A stretch of 64,000 nt of DNA from Xiphydria camelus (GCA_963678675.1 OY783200.1:16050603-16114602), one strand, 5' to 3'; counted from the first letter of the stretch, positions 53,246 through 64,000 are shown. Notes: generated by a model not told the origin, from the letters alone. Translations and numbers: made by a program.

Positions 53246-53567
53246 TACCTTTTAAATATTCCTCCTTCAAGACCAAATATATATATTTGCACGTTTCTGG
53301 GATAATTTTGCCCAGAGCTTGTGGCGAAATACCTAATTGCTCTAAATTTAAGTCTTCCATACTGCGTCCTGTTGCCAAATATCTGAGAGTCACTCAATGC
53401 CGTTCTTCTGCGCTAATTGCTTGCCGCATTACGATGTCCTTTTTTGTAATATACGACTTTAGTAAATTTAGTAAATACTCAAAACAATTATCATCCATCC
53501 TTAGAAAATTTTTTAGATCACTTGCACTCGATTGTCGGAGTTGACGTATAAGCTCCATATGAGACAT
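53246..53567 (-). pseudogene. PIF/Harbinger transposase N-terminal fragment
   Basis: On the minus strand the ATG at 53567 opens MSHMELIRQLRQSSASDLKN, FLRMDDNCFEYLLNLLKSYI, TKKDIVMRQAISAEER, then a stop at the next codons (HisTGA where the family has Arg-Leu), then VTLRYLATGRSMEDLNLEQL, GISPQALGKIIPETC and VLKEEYLKGKV. This is the typical start of HARBI1-like DDE nucleases (Met-Arg-x-Ala-Ile-x-x-x-x-Arg-Leu...Leu-Arg-Phe-Leu-Ala-Thr-Gly...Ile-Pro-Glu-Thr-Cys). The catalytic DDE part is missing: the frame runs into family B. The plus-strand 130-codon frame across this region is a shadow. Confidence 0.85.
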
Positions 53568-53599
53568 AGTGCTACATCTTTTTTACCACTCTTTCATTC

Positions 53600-55480
53600 A
53601 AATTGTTTTCCTTTTTCTTTTTCTCTACTGGTGTGATATAATAACAATTGCAGCTGCGTACTCTTCCTGTGACATGTTTCAACTGTCGATGTAGAACTGT
53701 GGGTGTATAGTAAAATACTTAAAAATGTGGGTCCACTATCGAAACCGTCAGAGAACTTTCGGAGGCAATCGGTGAACAAAACTGCAGGTGTAATTTGAGT
53801 ATCGATAACGTCCGGCCGGCCAGGGCGAACAATCCACGACCTGCCAGCCAACTGAACATGAATGGGTACCTACTTTTATTGAGCACTGTGAGAATCAACT
53901 TTTATTGCAGAATTGGTAAGCTTCTGTAAACATTCTTGACAATTTCTTAGAGTGAAAAGAGACTAGTTAGAAGAATTATAGATATCGTAAGATCGTATCG
54001 AAGTTCGGCATACAAACGTATGGGACTGAGAAATATGAATTCAAATAATGGAAAACAACGTTTATCGAGTATTATTAGAATCCACTTGTAAATCGTACTC
54101 AAAATTTCCATCAGCAAGGTAGGTACGTACTACTGCAAAAATGCATACGTAGCAGTGCATTTGGCTAAGTAAGATGGAACTTTGTGAATACTCTATTAGA
54201 AGGATAATCGTACTACTTTATCCATAAATTAGTTAAGAGCGTCATGCGTGTGACATATGTATACGATATAAAATAGGACGGAATAACCGAGGCATACCCA
54301 GAACTGGCATACTGCCAACACCCAGGTTCGGGATCCGTATGAATAACTTATTATCCGCCGGGGGGGGTTATGTATATTCTCTCCCACGGAATTATTCACA
54401 CAAAGGACCTAATCAATCGTATACATTGAGTAAATGTTTCAAGTAGGAAATTTATTATATACTCGTAAAAAGAGTAGAATAAGTGAGAAATTTTAAAGTA
54501 TCTACTGTATTATTATTCCCGCTTCACCTGGAGAGGAGCGGGGGGAGTCTTCCCCACTCTCCTTATCATTCTCATTGCCTCTTTTTTCCTCTTTCAATCT
54601 CACTTTTTCTTTCTTTTTCTCTCCCTGTCCATCTCGTATTTGTAGAGATGGATTCACTTTCATTGTAAAGAAGTCAACAATCAATTACTATCACAAGATG
54701 CACATGAACCTAGTTGGAGTTTTACAAAATGTACTTTTCATTGCTATAAATATTGTTTGTCTCTATAGAGCCAAAAATATTTTCAAAGAGATCTCTTGAA
54801 CGAGGATTGTTTTACATTGGGAAGATATTCCCGTACACTACACTTATATTTCAGATATAGGTACATATTTCTCAAGTGCTAGTCAGAAGACGAACAAATT
54901 GATAAGTTATTTAAACAATAAAAGTTATTATTTAAACAGTAAAAGTATTCGCATAAGTATGCAAATATCTCAGAAATTGTGAGAAATACGGCGAAACGGA
55001 GAAAATTTCGAGCTTCGTTAAGGGATTCAACTTTTAGCCGTGATGGTATTCCACACCCACCGAATCGACAAATTGTTTAACAATTTGTTTAGACAATAAA
55101 CTTGCAAATATCTTGGAAATGGTAAGAGATACGACGAAACGAAGAAAATGAGTGAGATGATGCTTGGAAAATAAAACTTGGCAGATCTCCAAAGAGACCT
55201 CCGCGTCTTTTAAACGTCAAAGACATGTACCGCTCAACGGATCACTCCGGTCATGGACGCCGATCCGCGGTAATGCATTGAAGACACGAGAGAGCTAGGA
55301 AACCGCCACAGGCGACAGCCTTCCGACTGACCACTCCGCCACGGTCTCTCTTACCACAGATCCGAGCCGGCGCGATCGAAGCTCCACTATCCACTCCACG
55401 TGCGACCCGGCGTCCTATGAGTGGAAACAAACATGGCACTCCCATGGAGGGGGTCAGCTTGGACTTTAGATTTGAACATT
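53600..55480. other. Long stretch without recognisable gene or repeat
   Basis: Includes a G-run near 54360, a CT-rich block at about 54540-54640 and moderately GC-rich sequence at 55240-55440. Open frames of 60-93 codons have no motif. Nothing supported. Confidence 0.4.
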
Positions 55481-55484
55481 TTTG

Positions 55485-56110
55485 CTGGATTTGACCTTGA
55501 AATGAACTGAGGAGCACAGTTCCAAAACTCATTTAGTCCATTCGCAGTTTGTCTTATAATCGCTAAACTATTAGCAATTATAGGACAAACTGCGAATGGA
55601 CTAAACGAGTTTTGGAACTGTGCTCCTCAACTTGTCCCTGACATACTGGAGACAAACGAACCTCGGATTCTAACTCAGTGACCTCGAAAACATATTGACG
55701 TAGCAGTTTATTCCCGTGAAGACACATTTTCTTATTTTTGCAATTGTCATATGAACTTTCCATACAATAACATGAAGTAACCTTGAAATGACCTTAAGGG
55801 TTATCTTATCAAAAAATTGAATACATATCTAGACGTAAAATTTCTCGTTCTTTCAGAATCTGCAGTCAAAAATTCATTTTTGGCAGAATAAATATATTTG
55901 ACCTTAAAATGACCTTGAATTTGACCTTGTCGGATCAAACGGACATCGGATTTGGATTCAGCGACCTCAAAAATATATAGGAATAATAATTTGAATCGAT
56001 TTGACTATTTCTCCAGGATTTGACCTTGAAATGACTGAACGTGACGTCATGGAGACAAATGGACACCGGATTCGGATTCAGCGACCCCAAAAACTTAAAG
56101 ATATACTGGT
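55485..56110. repeat. TGACCTTGA-rich repeat
   Basis: TGACCTTGAAATGA-type motifs at about 55492, 55781, 55910 and 56022 in the same family as 4110-4650 and 19300-20280. Shared phrase TTTCAGAATC TG/CGAGGTCAAAA near 55850 and 19800. Confidence 0.75.
55509..55628. mobile_element. Hairpin MITE, 120 bp
   Basis: GAGGAGCACAGTTCCAAAAC at 55509 and inverse ending at 55628; arms about 55 bp with one or two mismatches, inserted in the TGACCTTGA repeat. Confidence 0.9.
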
Positions 56111-56329
56111 CTGGTCAGAAGAAGCATTTTTTCGATTTTTTTTGTGGAGCTGTGTAATAAATTAATGCAAATATCTCGGAGAGAAATAGGAATATAGTCC
56201 AGTCATATCGCATATCCAACCTTGCAATAATGAGGGTAAACCTGATTTTCTATATATTATTAGGATCCACCTGAGTTGTATAAATCCAGATTTGCAACCC
56301 TGAAAAAGTTGTGCCACCTGAGATATAGC

Positions 56330-57775
56330 CAAAAAACCGCGATATTTTTGGACTTTTTTCAATTCTTTGCCAAAAAGACACTAGAGCGAAAGTAGATAAA
56401 ATTTGCTACAATTTAAGCTCTAGCGGAGCTCGGTAGCTCTCGCAGTTGATGAGATACAGCTTTGCAAGGATGACAATTTTTTTCTAAAACGGGCAAACTT
56501 TAGCTTACGCTCTACTTCGAATGAAATATTTTCAAAAGTACTAATCCTACATAAAAACTTCGAGAAATAAAATTTTAGAAAATTTAATTATCTTCCTTTA
56601 AAAAATGGCCAAAAACCAAAAAAGTCACAGTGAGATATCGATAGAGGCCTAAGATAAGGGGAGCGGGATCGGGCAGGAGGGAAATAATTATTACATTGGA
56701 CACAACAGTGATTTTGTTACTCGAACCAGACCGATTTTGGCCATATTCACGGGTCTATTAAAATGAAACTAAAAAATTTTTCTTCATTGCACTCAGAGCA
56801 TTTGAAAGTATCATTCTTGAACTTTTCAATATATTACTTGATTGTTCCTAAACGATTTTATAAAGACAAATTTCAGTACAAGTCGTAGTTCAGATTCATT
56901 TAGGCGTGTAGCGCGGTGAACCCAATCGATCGACTTGTACTGAAACTTAGCTTTATACAATCGTTTAGAAACAATCAAGCAATGGACTGGAAAATTAAAA
57001 AACGACACTTTCAAATGCTCTAAGTGCAATTAAGAAAAATCTTTTAGTTTCATTGTAATAGAGTCGTGAATATGGCCTAAATGTATCAGACGCGTGGTGC
57101 GGTGGACCTACATGATCGACTTTTCGTACTGAAATTTGGCTTTATAAAATCGTTTAGGAACAATAAAGTAATGTATTAAAAAGTTAAAAAATGACACTTT
57201 CAAATGTTGTAAGTGCAATTAAGAAACATTTTTAGTTTCATTGTAACAGACCCGTGAATTTGGCCAAAATCGCCCGTTTTCGTATATTTAACCTCAAGTA
57301 TCTCGAAATCCTGACCAAAAGTCGCGAACTTGAGAGTCAGATTCGTTTTTAGCGCACATAAATCTATAAGAATTACCTGGTCTGGTTCGAGTAACAAAAT
57401 CACTGTTGTCCAATGTAATAATTATTTCCCTCCTGCCCGATCCCGCTCCCCACGCCTTAGGCCTCTATCTCACTGTGACTTTTTTGGTTTTTGGCGATTT
57501 TTTAAATTAAATTAATTTAAGTTAATTAAGGTAATTAAATTTTCTAAAATTTTATTTCTCGAAGTTTTTATGTAGGATTAGTATCTTTACAATGCTGTAT
57601 CTCATTAACTACAAGAGCTACCGAGCTCCGCTAGAGCTTAAATTATAGCAAATTTTATTTACTTTAGAAAAGGTAAGAATAACTTTCTTCGTTAGAAGTT
57701 CCCTTTAGTGTCTTTTTGGCAAAGAATTGAAATAGTCCAAAAATATCGCGGTTTTTTGGCTATATCTTTTTTGGC
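56330..57775. mobile_element. Long palindrome, arms ~450 bp
   Basis: ATAGCCAAAAAACCGCGATA at 56330 is inverted at 57755-57775; AGGCCTAAGATAAGGGG near 56650 pairs with 57455; CACTGTTGTCCAATGTAAT near 57405 pairs with 56695-56712. The centre has a smaller repeated block (CGATCGACTTGTACTGAAA near 56925; a related block near 57115). Mirror-image frames are not genes. Confidence 0.8.
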
Positions 57776-58369
57776 GAATCAATAATTGTTTAAACAATAC
57801 AATTTTGCTAATATCTCGAAAACTGCGAGAAATGCGACGAAATGGAGAAAATTTAAAACTTATGCATACTTAAAGAGTCGATTGTTCAATCGTAACGGTA
57901 TTATTGCAGAAGGCGAGTTAATAGTTTATTTAAACAATGAATTGATGCAATCTTCTCGGAAATTATATTAAATTGGTCAAAATAGGTGAAATTATGACAA
58001 TGCTAAGGTATATTGAATTGTCAGAAGATTTGAAAATGAAAAGACGATCTGTAAGTTATAAACGCTTTAAAAAGAAATAGCGATATCCTCCAAAATACAT
58101 AAAAAATGTAAAAAATGTACGCCAAGGACTATGTGGGGCTACTTAAAAAATAACCCACTAATAATCGTGTCGACAAAAAGCTCAGCAGCAATTTCATCCC
58201 GTGTTTTCCCCTCGCCTGCACCCCTCCAAAAAAAATTCACTTAAAAAAAGTATTGATATCCCAATATAGTGCCAAGGGCCTATACCAAGTATATTTTTCA
58301 GAATGGACGATATAAAAGGCGTATAAGTGCGAGTGGGAATTTTAATTAATCCTTCACACATCGCCCAAT

Positions 58370-58530
58370 TTTCGTTCTTTCAAATGATGCCTTTTACTTT
58401 TTATATATAAATCTTGAACATGGCGATCCTAATTGATTTCAAATCTTTTTTGGAGAGTATTTTACGTATCAATTTTTGTTGGCACTGAATGAACGTGCCT
58501 TTTTTTTAACAGAGAATCTGTTTTTGTGGC
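58370..58530 (+). repeat. Single-arm copy of the 36785-38425 family
   Basis: CAAATGATGCCTTTTACTTT, TCTTGAACATGGCGATC and GTTGGCACTGAATGAAC; one arm only, so it cannot fold. Confidence 0.82.
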
Positions 58531-58839
58531 AATCGTTTCTTACCGCTCATTATCATCGCCATCTAACAAGGGGTCTTAGGCGCAATTCATATAGAACTGG
58601 CGCGTGGAGGTGGCGTGGAACGGGCATTTGCCACTTGCATTTAAGCCTATGAAGGACCACGCCAGTCCACGCCAGTGCCACGCCACTTCTCTCTGTATTG
58701 CCTCATAGGCTGACGTGCGTCATTTTTATAAGTATAAGTCCCTAGCATAGTTAGTCTTTAGAGAGCGCTTGACGCTCTCGGGCAGCGCGCAGTGGACACT
58801 GGCCTGCTCGCGGGGGATTGGTGCGGCGGAGCGTCGAGC

Positions 58840-59012
58840 ACGTCACGTCGCGCCAATCAGGGAGACTGCCGCAAGTCGCCCCCACTCGACCGTTACCGGC
58901 CAATAGGACCGATAACGGTCCCCTCCGCGTTAGGTATATAAGAGCGGGCGTTGAGCGTAGCGGGCATTCCGGCGTTGAGGGAGACGCCTGAATCTTCCTC
59001 AGTCCTTCTTAA
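58840..59012 (+). promoter_or_regulatory. TATA promoter-like block with splice donor
   Basis: CCAATCAGG at 58853 and GGCCAATAGG at 58897 (CCAAT-type boxes), GGTATATAAGAGCGGG with TATATAAG at 58933, then a GC-rich leader ending CTTCTTAAG/GTAAGTCTAT at about 59011-59012, a perfect 5' splice donor. The order and spacing fit a Pol II core promoter with a short non-coding first exon. The downstream gene is not in the element. Confidence 0.5.
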
Positions 59013-59035
59013 GGTAAGTCTATACCGGGATACAA

Positions 59036-59110
59036 AAATGTTGGCAACACGATAATCCGGTGTTGGCAACACGATAATCCGGTGTTGGCAACACGATAAT
59101 CCGGTGTTGT
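59036..59110. repeat. Tandem repeat, 22-bp unit, ~3 copies
   Basis: GTTGGCAACACGATAATCCG repeated every 22 bp; the core TGTTGGCAACA is nearly palindromic and recurs singly at 59200-59220 and inverted many times at 61290-61400. Confidence 0.9.
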
Positions 59111-59382
59111 CAACATGTATCTCGCCGACTTGCAACTCGCCGACGGATACTCGGCAACAGCCACTATCCGAATGTAGGTACAAACCGGGATACAAAATGT
59201 TGGCAACATGTTGGCAACACGAGTATCCCGTCGACTAGCGACAATTTAATTGCTACTCGTAAACTGCGGGCGGCATGACATCAAAGAAAGCTGTTGCCTG
59301 TTGCAACAAACACAACACAAATCCGAGTTTCCCATTTGAAATGGGAAACATCGGAAACATCGCTCTCTCTGGACTAGAATCT

Positions 59383-59485
59383 ACCTACCTACCTACCTAC
59401 CTACCTACCTACCTACCTACCTACCTACCTATACCTACCTACCTACCTACCTACCTACCTACCTACCTACCTACCTACCTACCTA
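59383..59485. repeat. TACC microsatellite
   Basis: About 25 copies of TACC with one interruption, resuming at 60411-60424 on the other side of the nested element. Confidence 0.95.
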
Positions 59486-60410
59486 CCGTAAAGTGGGGAT
59501 ACTTTGTGACAATTTTTGGGTTTTTTGTTCCTAGAAATAATATTATCGCTTAAATTTTAAAACAAAAATTACCAGTCATGAGTTTAAACCTTCCTCTTTC
59601 ATATAACGTTAAAAAGTTTAAAGTCAGATCGTCAGTTTTGAAAGAAAACAATTAAAGTATGCATCACAATTTAACCCCGGGAGTGGGGTTACTTTGTGAC
59701 ATTGTAAAATTATGTATTCTGTTGCGTTTAAAGTAGCGTTATGACAAAGTATTATCTGTGGCTGATGTTTAGAAACAACATATAGAGTTTTAAAGTTGTA
59801 AAAAGTCATCAGAGGATAAAATTACGCACTTTTCGACAATGCAAAATAAAGTCTTTATTTCATCAATACAAAAACATGTTTTCTACTAAATTACTAGCTC
59901 TTAACGAACATTAAAAAATTCGGCATACTGAAATAAAATGATGTGCTGCAATTCGTACTTTTGTATTCGTACTGGTAGTTTATATAGTTTTAGCTTGTCA
60001 CAAAGTAACCCCTCATATTGTTGATTCTTTATGTAATTTGACGTAATTTTTTTCAAACATAAGGAATGAAGGTAAAAATCAGGCCATGCTTTCCCAAGAG
60101 AGAGACCATATTTCAATATGCACTTACCTGATTTCACATATAAAATGCACAACACGCTTGCCAACACAAAATTTACGCTAAACGGCGCAACGTGCGTTTG
60201 TCAACACTCTTTGATAGCTCATGTAGCACTGGAATGCTGATGTGAATGGCGTCGACAAAAGACAGTCGCGCACAGTAGTAAGTATAGTTACATACCCATT
60301 AGGTACCGGCGAAGTATTGTTAAAAATTTGGGCGCCAAATTTGAAAGTTTGTAATTTTATGCTCTGTCACAAAGTTACCCCCCCAGTCACAAAGTATCCC
60401 CACTTTACGG
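59486..60410. mobile_element. TA-flanked TIR element with GTGACA-type subterminal repeats
   Basis: CCGTAAAGTGGGGATACTTT at 59486 and exact inverse ending at 60410; TA at 59484-59485 and 60411-60412; both sides lie in the TACC microsatellite, so the insertion point is certain. GGGGTTACTTTGTGAC recurs at 59691 and inverted at 59998 and 60364. TA duplication and TIR fit the Tc1/mariner/pogo group. No transposase seen. Confidence 0.88.
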
Positions 60411-60798
60411 TACCTACCTACCTACATACGATAATGTTCCGTCGCACGAGGGACAGAATTTCAGAAGGTCGATTGAAACCTTTTAATAGTATCGATCATA
60501 AATAACATATATTTCTTGCATAAATTTTTCATTGAATGCCACATTATACGGGCCGCACAGTGTTCACATGGCAGATCGGACGGCGTATCGTATTTCTCAT
60601 TTTACAAAGCAGTACTCTCTCACTACAAGTGTATGTTCTTTCTAGATTGAAAAGAAAGGCACGTAATTATTTCTCTCGGCAGAGGCACTCTCCCGATGCG
60701 TGATTTCGCGCATACGGCTGCCAAGTGGCACGTGCGAATATCAAGCCACGTTTAGGCTTCTGTCGGTAAATTTGAGCCGCGTCAAAGGAGCTTCGAAA

Positions 60799-60980
60799 TA
60801 TAGCGGTATCTATTACCGCGGGCACTGTAGAAAATGACTCATTCTGACCTGTCCCATATCGCCCGCCTCGCCGGGGGTATGTTTCGGCGAATCTAGGCTA
60901 CCTGAAGGGTTAATTGCCGGACGAGTCGTAATGAACCCCTTACCACAAAAAAATACCCATTGTAATAGATACCGCTATAC
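60799..60980. repeat. Small TIR repeat, 182 bp
   Basis: TATAGCGGTATCTATTA at 60799 and inverse TAATAGATACCGCTATA ending at about 60980; 17-bp arms. Confidence 0.78.
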
Positions 60981-61489
60981 TTTGAATATTAAATCAGCTT
61001 TGTAAAGGGGAGAAATGAATTCAATACATGACTGATGGAGTTGATGGCCAATTAGGGAACACTTAATGACAAGTAACTCCGCCATTAAATTGTCACCATA
61101 GCTTGTCCCGTTTTGTAAAAACTGTCGCTGCCTCCACCTTCTTTTTCGCTTCTGGGAGGCTATTATGATGAAAGCAGGACTAACACCAGCAGCAATAGAC
61201 GGTTCCATTTTTTAACATCAAGACTCCGTTTCGTTTGAATGCTCAACTGGTTCTGATCGCATGTATCCGGATACAAGTCGATGTATCCAACAGTATGTTG
61301 CCAACAGCGACATCGTGTTGGCAACACTCAATGTTGATGTTGCCAACAGCGATGTTGCCAACAGCCATAAACGTGTTGCCAACATGTTGCCAACATTTTG
61401 TATCCCGGTCTAAACGTACCTTTAGGACTCTTCCAATAGACGACTCGATTCGCATTTGGGTTCCCTTTTCTTTCTCCCCTTTTCCTTCC

Positions 61490-61845
61490 GCGGCGTTTTC
61501 ACGCCTTTCCTTCGCCTCCTTCCGCGGCGTTTTCACGCCTTCCCCGACCGCGGCGCCTTCGCGCCTTCCACCGCTTCCTTCCGCGGCGTTTTCACGCCTT
61601 TCTCCGACCGCGGCGCCTTCGCGCCTTCCACCTTTTCCCTTCCGCGGCGTTTTCACGCCTTTCCTTCGTCTCCTTCTGCGGCGTTTTCACGCCTTCCCCG
61701 ACCGCGGCGCCTTCGCGCTTTCCACCGCTTCCTTCCGTGGCGCCCTTGCGCCTTTCCCTCGACCGCGGTGCCCTCGCGCCTTTTCCCCGACCGCGGCGCC
61801 TTCGCGCCTTTCCTTCCGCGGCCCCTTTGCGCCTTTCCCTTTTCC
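61490..61845. repeat. GC-rich minisatellite (CCGCGGCGTTTTCACGCCTT)
   Basis: About ten imperfect copies of a 35-40 bp unit alternating CCGCGGCGTTTTCACGCCTT and CCGCGGCGCCTTCGCGCCTT. It creates long open frames on both strands with Arg/Ala/Pro bias; not coding. Confidence 0.88.
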
Positions 61846-61959
61846 GTTCCCCGCACACGTATCAAGGCTAACATGGAGGTGGCAAATGCCCGCTCCCCAC
61901 GCCAGATCCACGCCACCACCACGCGCTACTTCTGTGTGAATTGCGCCTTAGGTAGGTAG

Positions 61960-63300
61960 GTGTCCACCTCCGATTTTGATCTTGTAATATATAGTCCACT
62001 AAAAACTAAGAGACACTTATTTTTTCTTGTCGGCCCTTAAAGGGTTTTAAGGGGTGAAACCGATCCCCAAAGTCAGGACCAACATCGGGTAGTTCTGCAG
62101 TTTCAGGTAGAAACACCGAACCTACGGGAACGAGATCTATGGAAAATTATTCATTATAACGATTAATGAACATACACGTTAACCTGCCCATGGGAAGAAA
62201 GGGAAGGGGGTGAACTACCCCTTCAAAACCAATTTTCTTGCCGTGAGACGAAAATTGTCATTTCTATTTTGATCGGACCATTTGCATTTTGTAGAAAGTA
62301 CAAAATTAAGGAACACGTGTTTTTGCATTTCAACGAAATCCCGCTCTAAAGCGTTTATTTATCCCCTGATTCTGAACTGGATTATCGTGCTACTATAACT
62401 ATAACTTTTTCTTTCCAGTGTTGCATTAGTACAGATTCTATTTCCATTTTAACATTTAACTATCGGTGCCATTAGTATGCATGTATTGACATGTAGCCTG
62501 ATGAATTTTATATGCCAGGTAGAATAGTCTCATTTACGCCATTTCTTGGCCCGTATGATATTCGTGACCGCCGAGAGACGTTCGTGCGAACGCCCTTTCG
62601 GAAGCCCGTGATCGGCCTCGAACGCCGACGACCGCCTCGAACGCCGACGAAAATAATAGCTATTATGATCATGGTTTTGATGGAATATCTTTAAAATGTC
62701 TAAAAATGCACTAGAAACACAACCCTCTTTAATTATGAATCATGTGAAATATGAGTAGTGCTTACTTCTTGAGGTTATATTATGATTATTTGTCATTGTT
62801 CCATTGCACCGAGCGACGGAATTCAGAAGGTCGATTCATACCTCTTATAGTGCAATCAATCTAGACATTTTAGATATATGGTGTACAAGAGCTTGGGCTT
62901 CAGGGCATTAAAATTAGACCAATCGATAGCTGGAGGTCTCAATATTAACATATCAAAATGTATCATCTGTCAATTCCCGGGAAAATTTATATTATAATTA
63001 ATTAAAAACTATCTTAGCTAACTACTTTATTATTATTTTTTAGATGAAACATCTAATGCCGCGCTACGGCGCACAGTGCTTTATCCAGTGGACAAAAAAA
63101 TCAGATTTTTACTTACGCGATATAGAAAAACTAATTCGTTGAAATCAAAAAGTAATGCCCCTTATACCCACACCTATCCGTTTCTGAACAATTCAATCAC
63201 CGTTGCCATGCAAATAAATAAAGAAAGACGCATCACAGCGTAAACAATCTCGTCTCAACAGAATTACGAACTTCTTTTCAGAAATTATTTTAAATGAGTA
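61960..63300. other. Stretch without recognised gene
   Basis: 62800-62850 (GACGGAATTCAGAAGGTCGA) resembles 60440-60475, a dispersed repeat. The rest is unremarkable; the 60-codon frame at 62512 is partly made by a CGAACGCCGACGACCGCCT duplication. Confidence 0.4.
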
Positions 63301-63330
63301 TGTAATCTACAAGGTAACGGGATTTTTATT

Positions 63331-64000
63331 CACTTTATATAAATAAAAAAAGGGTTGACATACCGAAAAAAAATATTCGTAAAACTTATATTTCTTATGT
63401 TTTTACATATATGATTGCGGAGGCTATTTCTCAAAAAGTTCCAAAAACCTCCTTTTTGTCACTTAGTGTCAAATACTCGGTTTCATGGGCGTCCTCGACG
63501 CATGTGAAATCATCTTTCACACACCAATTCGTGAAAAGTTGTGCAGTGCGTGAAATAACCTGCGCAGAGCGTGAAATCGTCAACCTCGTATTTGACACTT
63601 AGTGACAAAAAATAGAATTCGTTATTCGGTTGTTTCGCGCCGTTCTAACGAGTGTGATTGCCGTACTCGCTTCGCTCGTGCGGCAAACTTCACACTCGCG
63701 TTAGAAACAGCGCTTCACGCCCTAATAACGAAAATAACTATTTCAGTTTAGTATTTTATTAAAGCTTGTACATTCCTCTTAGTACCTATATATCGTTTTA
63801 TTTGCCCAGAGCTGCTCAAACCAAACTATAGATATTTTCGTTATGAGGGCGCGAAACGTCCGAATGACGAATTCTATTTTTTGTCACTAAGTGTCAAATA
63901 CGAGGTTGACGGTGTTCGAGGCGGGGTGTTGGGGGGCTCACTTTATATAAATAAGAAAAGGGTTGACACACCGAAAAAAATATTCGTAAAACTTATATTT
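63331..64000. repeat. Direct repeat pair spaced 609 bp
   Basis: CACTTTATATAAATAAAAAA at 63331 and CACTTTATATAAATAAGAAA at 63940 continue in parallel for at least 60 bp (GGGTTGACA...AAATATTCGTAAAACTTATA) to the window edge, so the second copy extends beyond it. Confidence 0.88.
63578..63912. mobile_element. TIR element with internal hairpin
   Basis: GTCAACCTCGTATTTGACAC at 63578 and inverse ending at 63912, arms about 70 bp. A third, divergent copy of the arm lies at 63452-63480. The internal hairpin 63640-63706 (TTCTAACGAGTGTGA...CGCGTTAGAA) holds TACTCGCTTCGCTCGTGC at its tip. Confidence 0.82.

Larger units (their letters stand above)
58576..61950. mobile_element. 3.4 kb TIR-bounded composite element
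   Basis: TTAGGCGCAATTCA at 58576 and TGAATTGCGCCTTA ending at 61950; inner GGCGTGGAACGGGCATTTGC at 58610 pairs with GCAAATGCCCG near 61887 and GTGGCGTGG motifs. A second, internal inverted pair (ACCGGGATACAAAAATGTTG at 59025; CAACATTTTGTATCCCGGT near 61390-61409) suggests one element within another. Contents: promoter-like block, tandem repeats, microsatellite, nested TA element, GC-rich minisatellite. No transposase. Confidence 0.68.

Noticed and set aside
53152..53544. 130-codon plus-strand frame
   Set aside because: Shadow of the Harbinger transposase fragment on the minus strand, which has a clear family match.
55251..55532. 93-codon minus-strand frame
   Set aside because: Overlaps a moderately GC-rich stretch and ends in the TGACCTTGA repeat; no motif or splice support.
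59383..59485. CRISPR or telomere-like array
   Set aside because: It is a simple 4-bp microsatellite; no spacers and no TTAGG units.
59275..59553. 92-codon frame with a YLPT repeat
   Set aside because: Pure translation of the TACC microsatellite.
61235..61939. Long open frames on both strands, up to 234 codons
   Set aside because: Generated by the GC-rich minisatellite; composition is Arg/Ala/Pro on one strand and Pro/Phe/Ser on the other, with no motif.

Overview
This window reads as non-coding, repeat-dominated DNA from an arthropod, most likely an insect. It is AT-rich and has no bacterial-style gene packing. Introns carry GT..AG ends, and almost every recognisable protein belongs to a eukaryotic transposable element: ISL2EU-like DDE/SWIM transposases, piggyBac, Tc1/mariner, pogo/Tigger, PIF/Harbinger, an LTR-element gag, and non-LTR reverse transcriptase. 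A hymenopteran such as an ant would fit the element mix, but nothing here proves it. I see no rRNA, tRNA or CRISPR, and no clearly complete host gene.

Layout. 1-3240: gag remnant fused to a broken ISL2EU-like transposon. 3419-5395: terminal-inverted-repeat (TIR) element with TGACGT clusters. 6330-7850: nested fold-back elements. 8275-15328: a second ISL2EU-like transposon with ~500 bp TIRs and a spliced transposase gene, invaded by a 2.46 kb piggyBac (9331-11793). 15510-18535: a MITE, then a dispersed repeat split by a 2.26 kb LTR insertion with a perfect GTTT target duplication. 18.7-24.1 kb: an unknown exon cluster and a decayed Tc1-like element invaded by an internally deleted piggyBac and by a pogo/Tigger-like element with a PHD-like tail. 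24.2-29.3 kb: a CCAAT-rich TIR element and a large TIR pair enclosing a fold-back and a broken gene of an expanded uncharacterised family. 29.5-42.4 kb: MITEs, alternating inverted repeats carrying exon-like fragments (31.8-36 kb), double hairpins, and small exon candidates on the minus strand (38.8-40.7 kb). 42709-45104: a near-intact piggyBac, the best coding sequence in the window. 45.2-49.2 kb: nested hairpins. 50.05-51.48 kb: 5'-truncated LINE. 53.2-53.6 kb: Harbinger fragment. 55.5-57.8 kb: nuclear-receptor-half-site repeats and a long palindrome. 58576-61950: a composite TIR element holding a promoter-like block, a TACC microsatellite invaded by a TA-flanked element, and a GC-rich minisatellite. 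63.3-64 kb: direct and inverted repeats.

The genes do not form a pathway. Insertion inside insertion gives a relative chronology. The features most likely to matter are the near-intact piggyBac, the intron present in one ISL2EU copy and absent in the other, the perfect 55-bp hairpin inside that intron, repeated exon-like fragments inside inverted repeats, and several TIR families whose ends are arrays of known transcription-factor-type sites. Boundaries of palindromes and dispersed repeats were found by eye and are accurate to about 5-20 bases.
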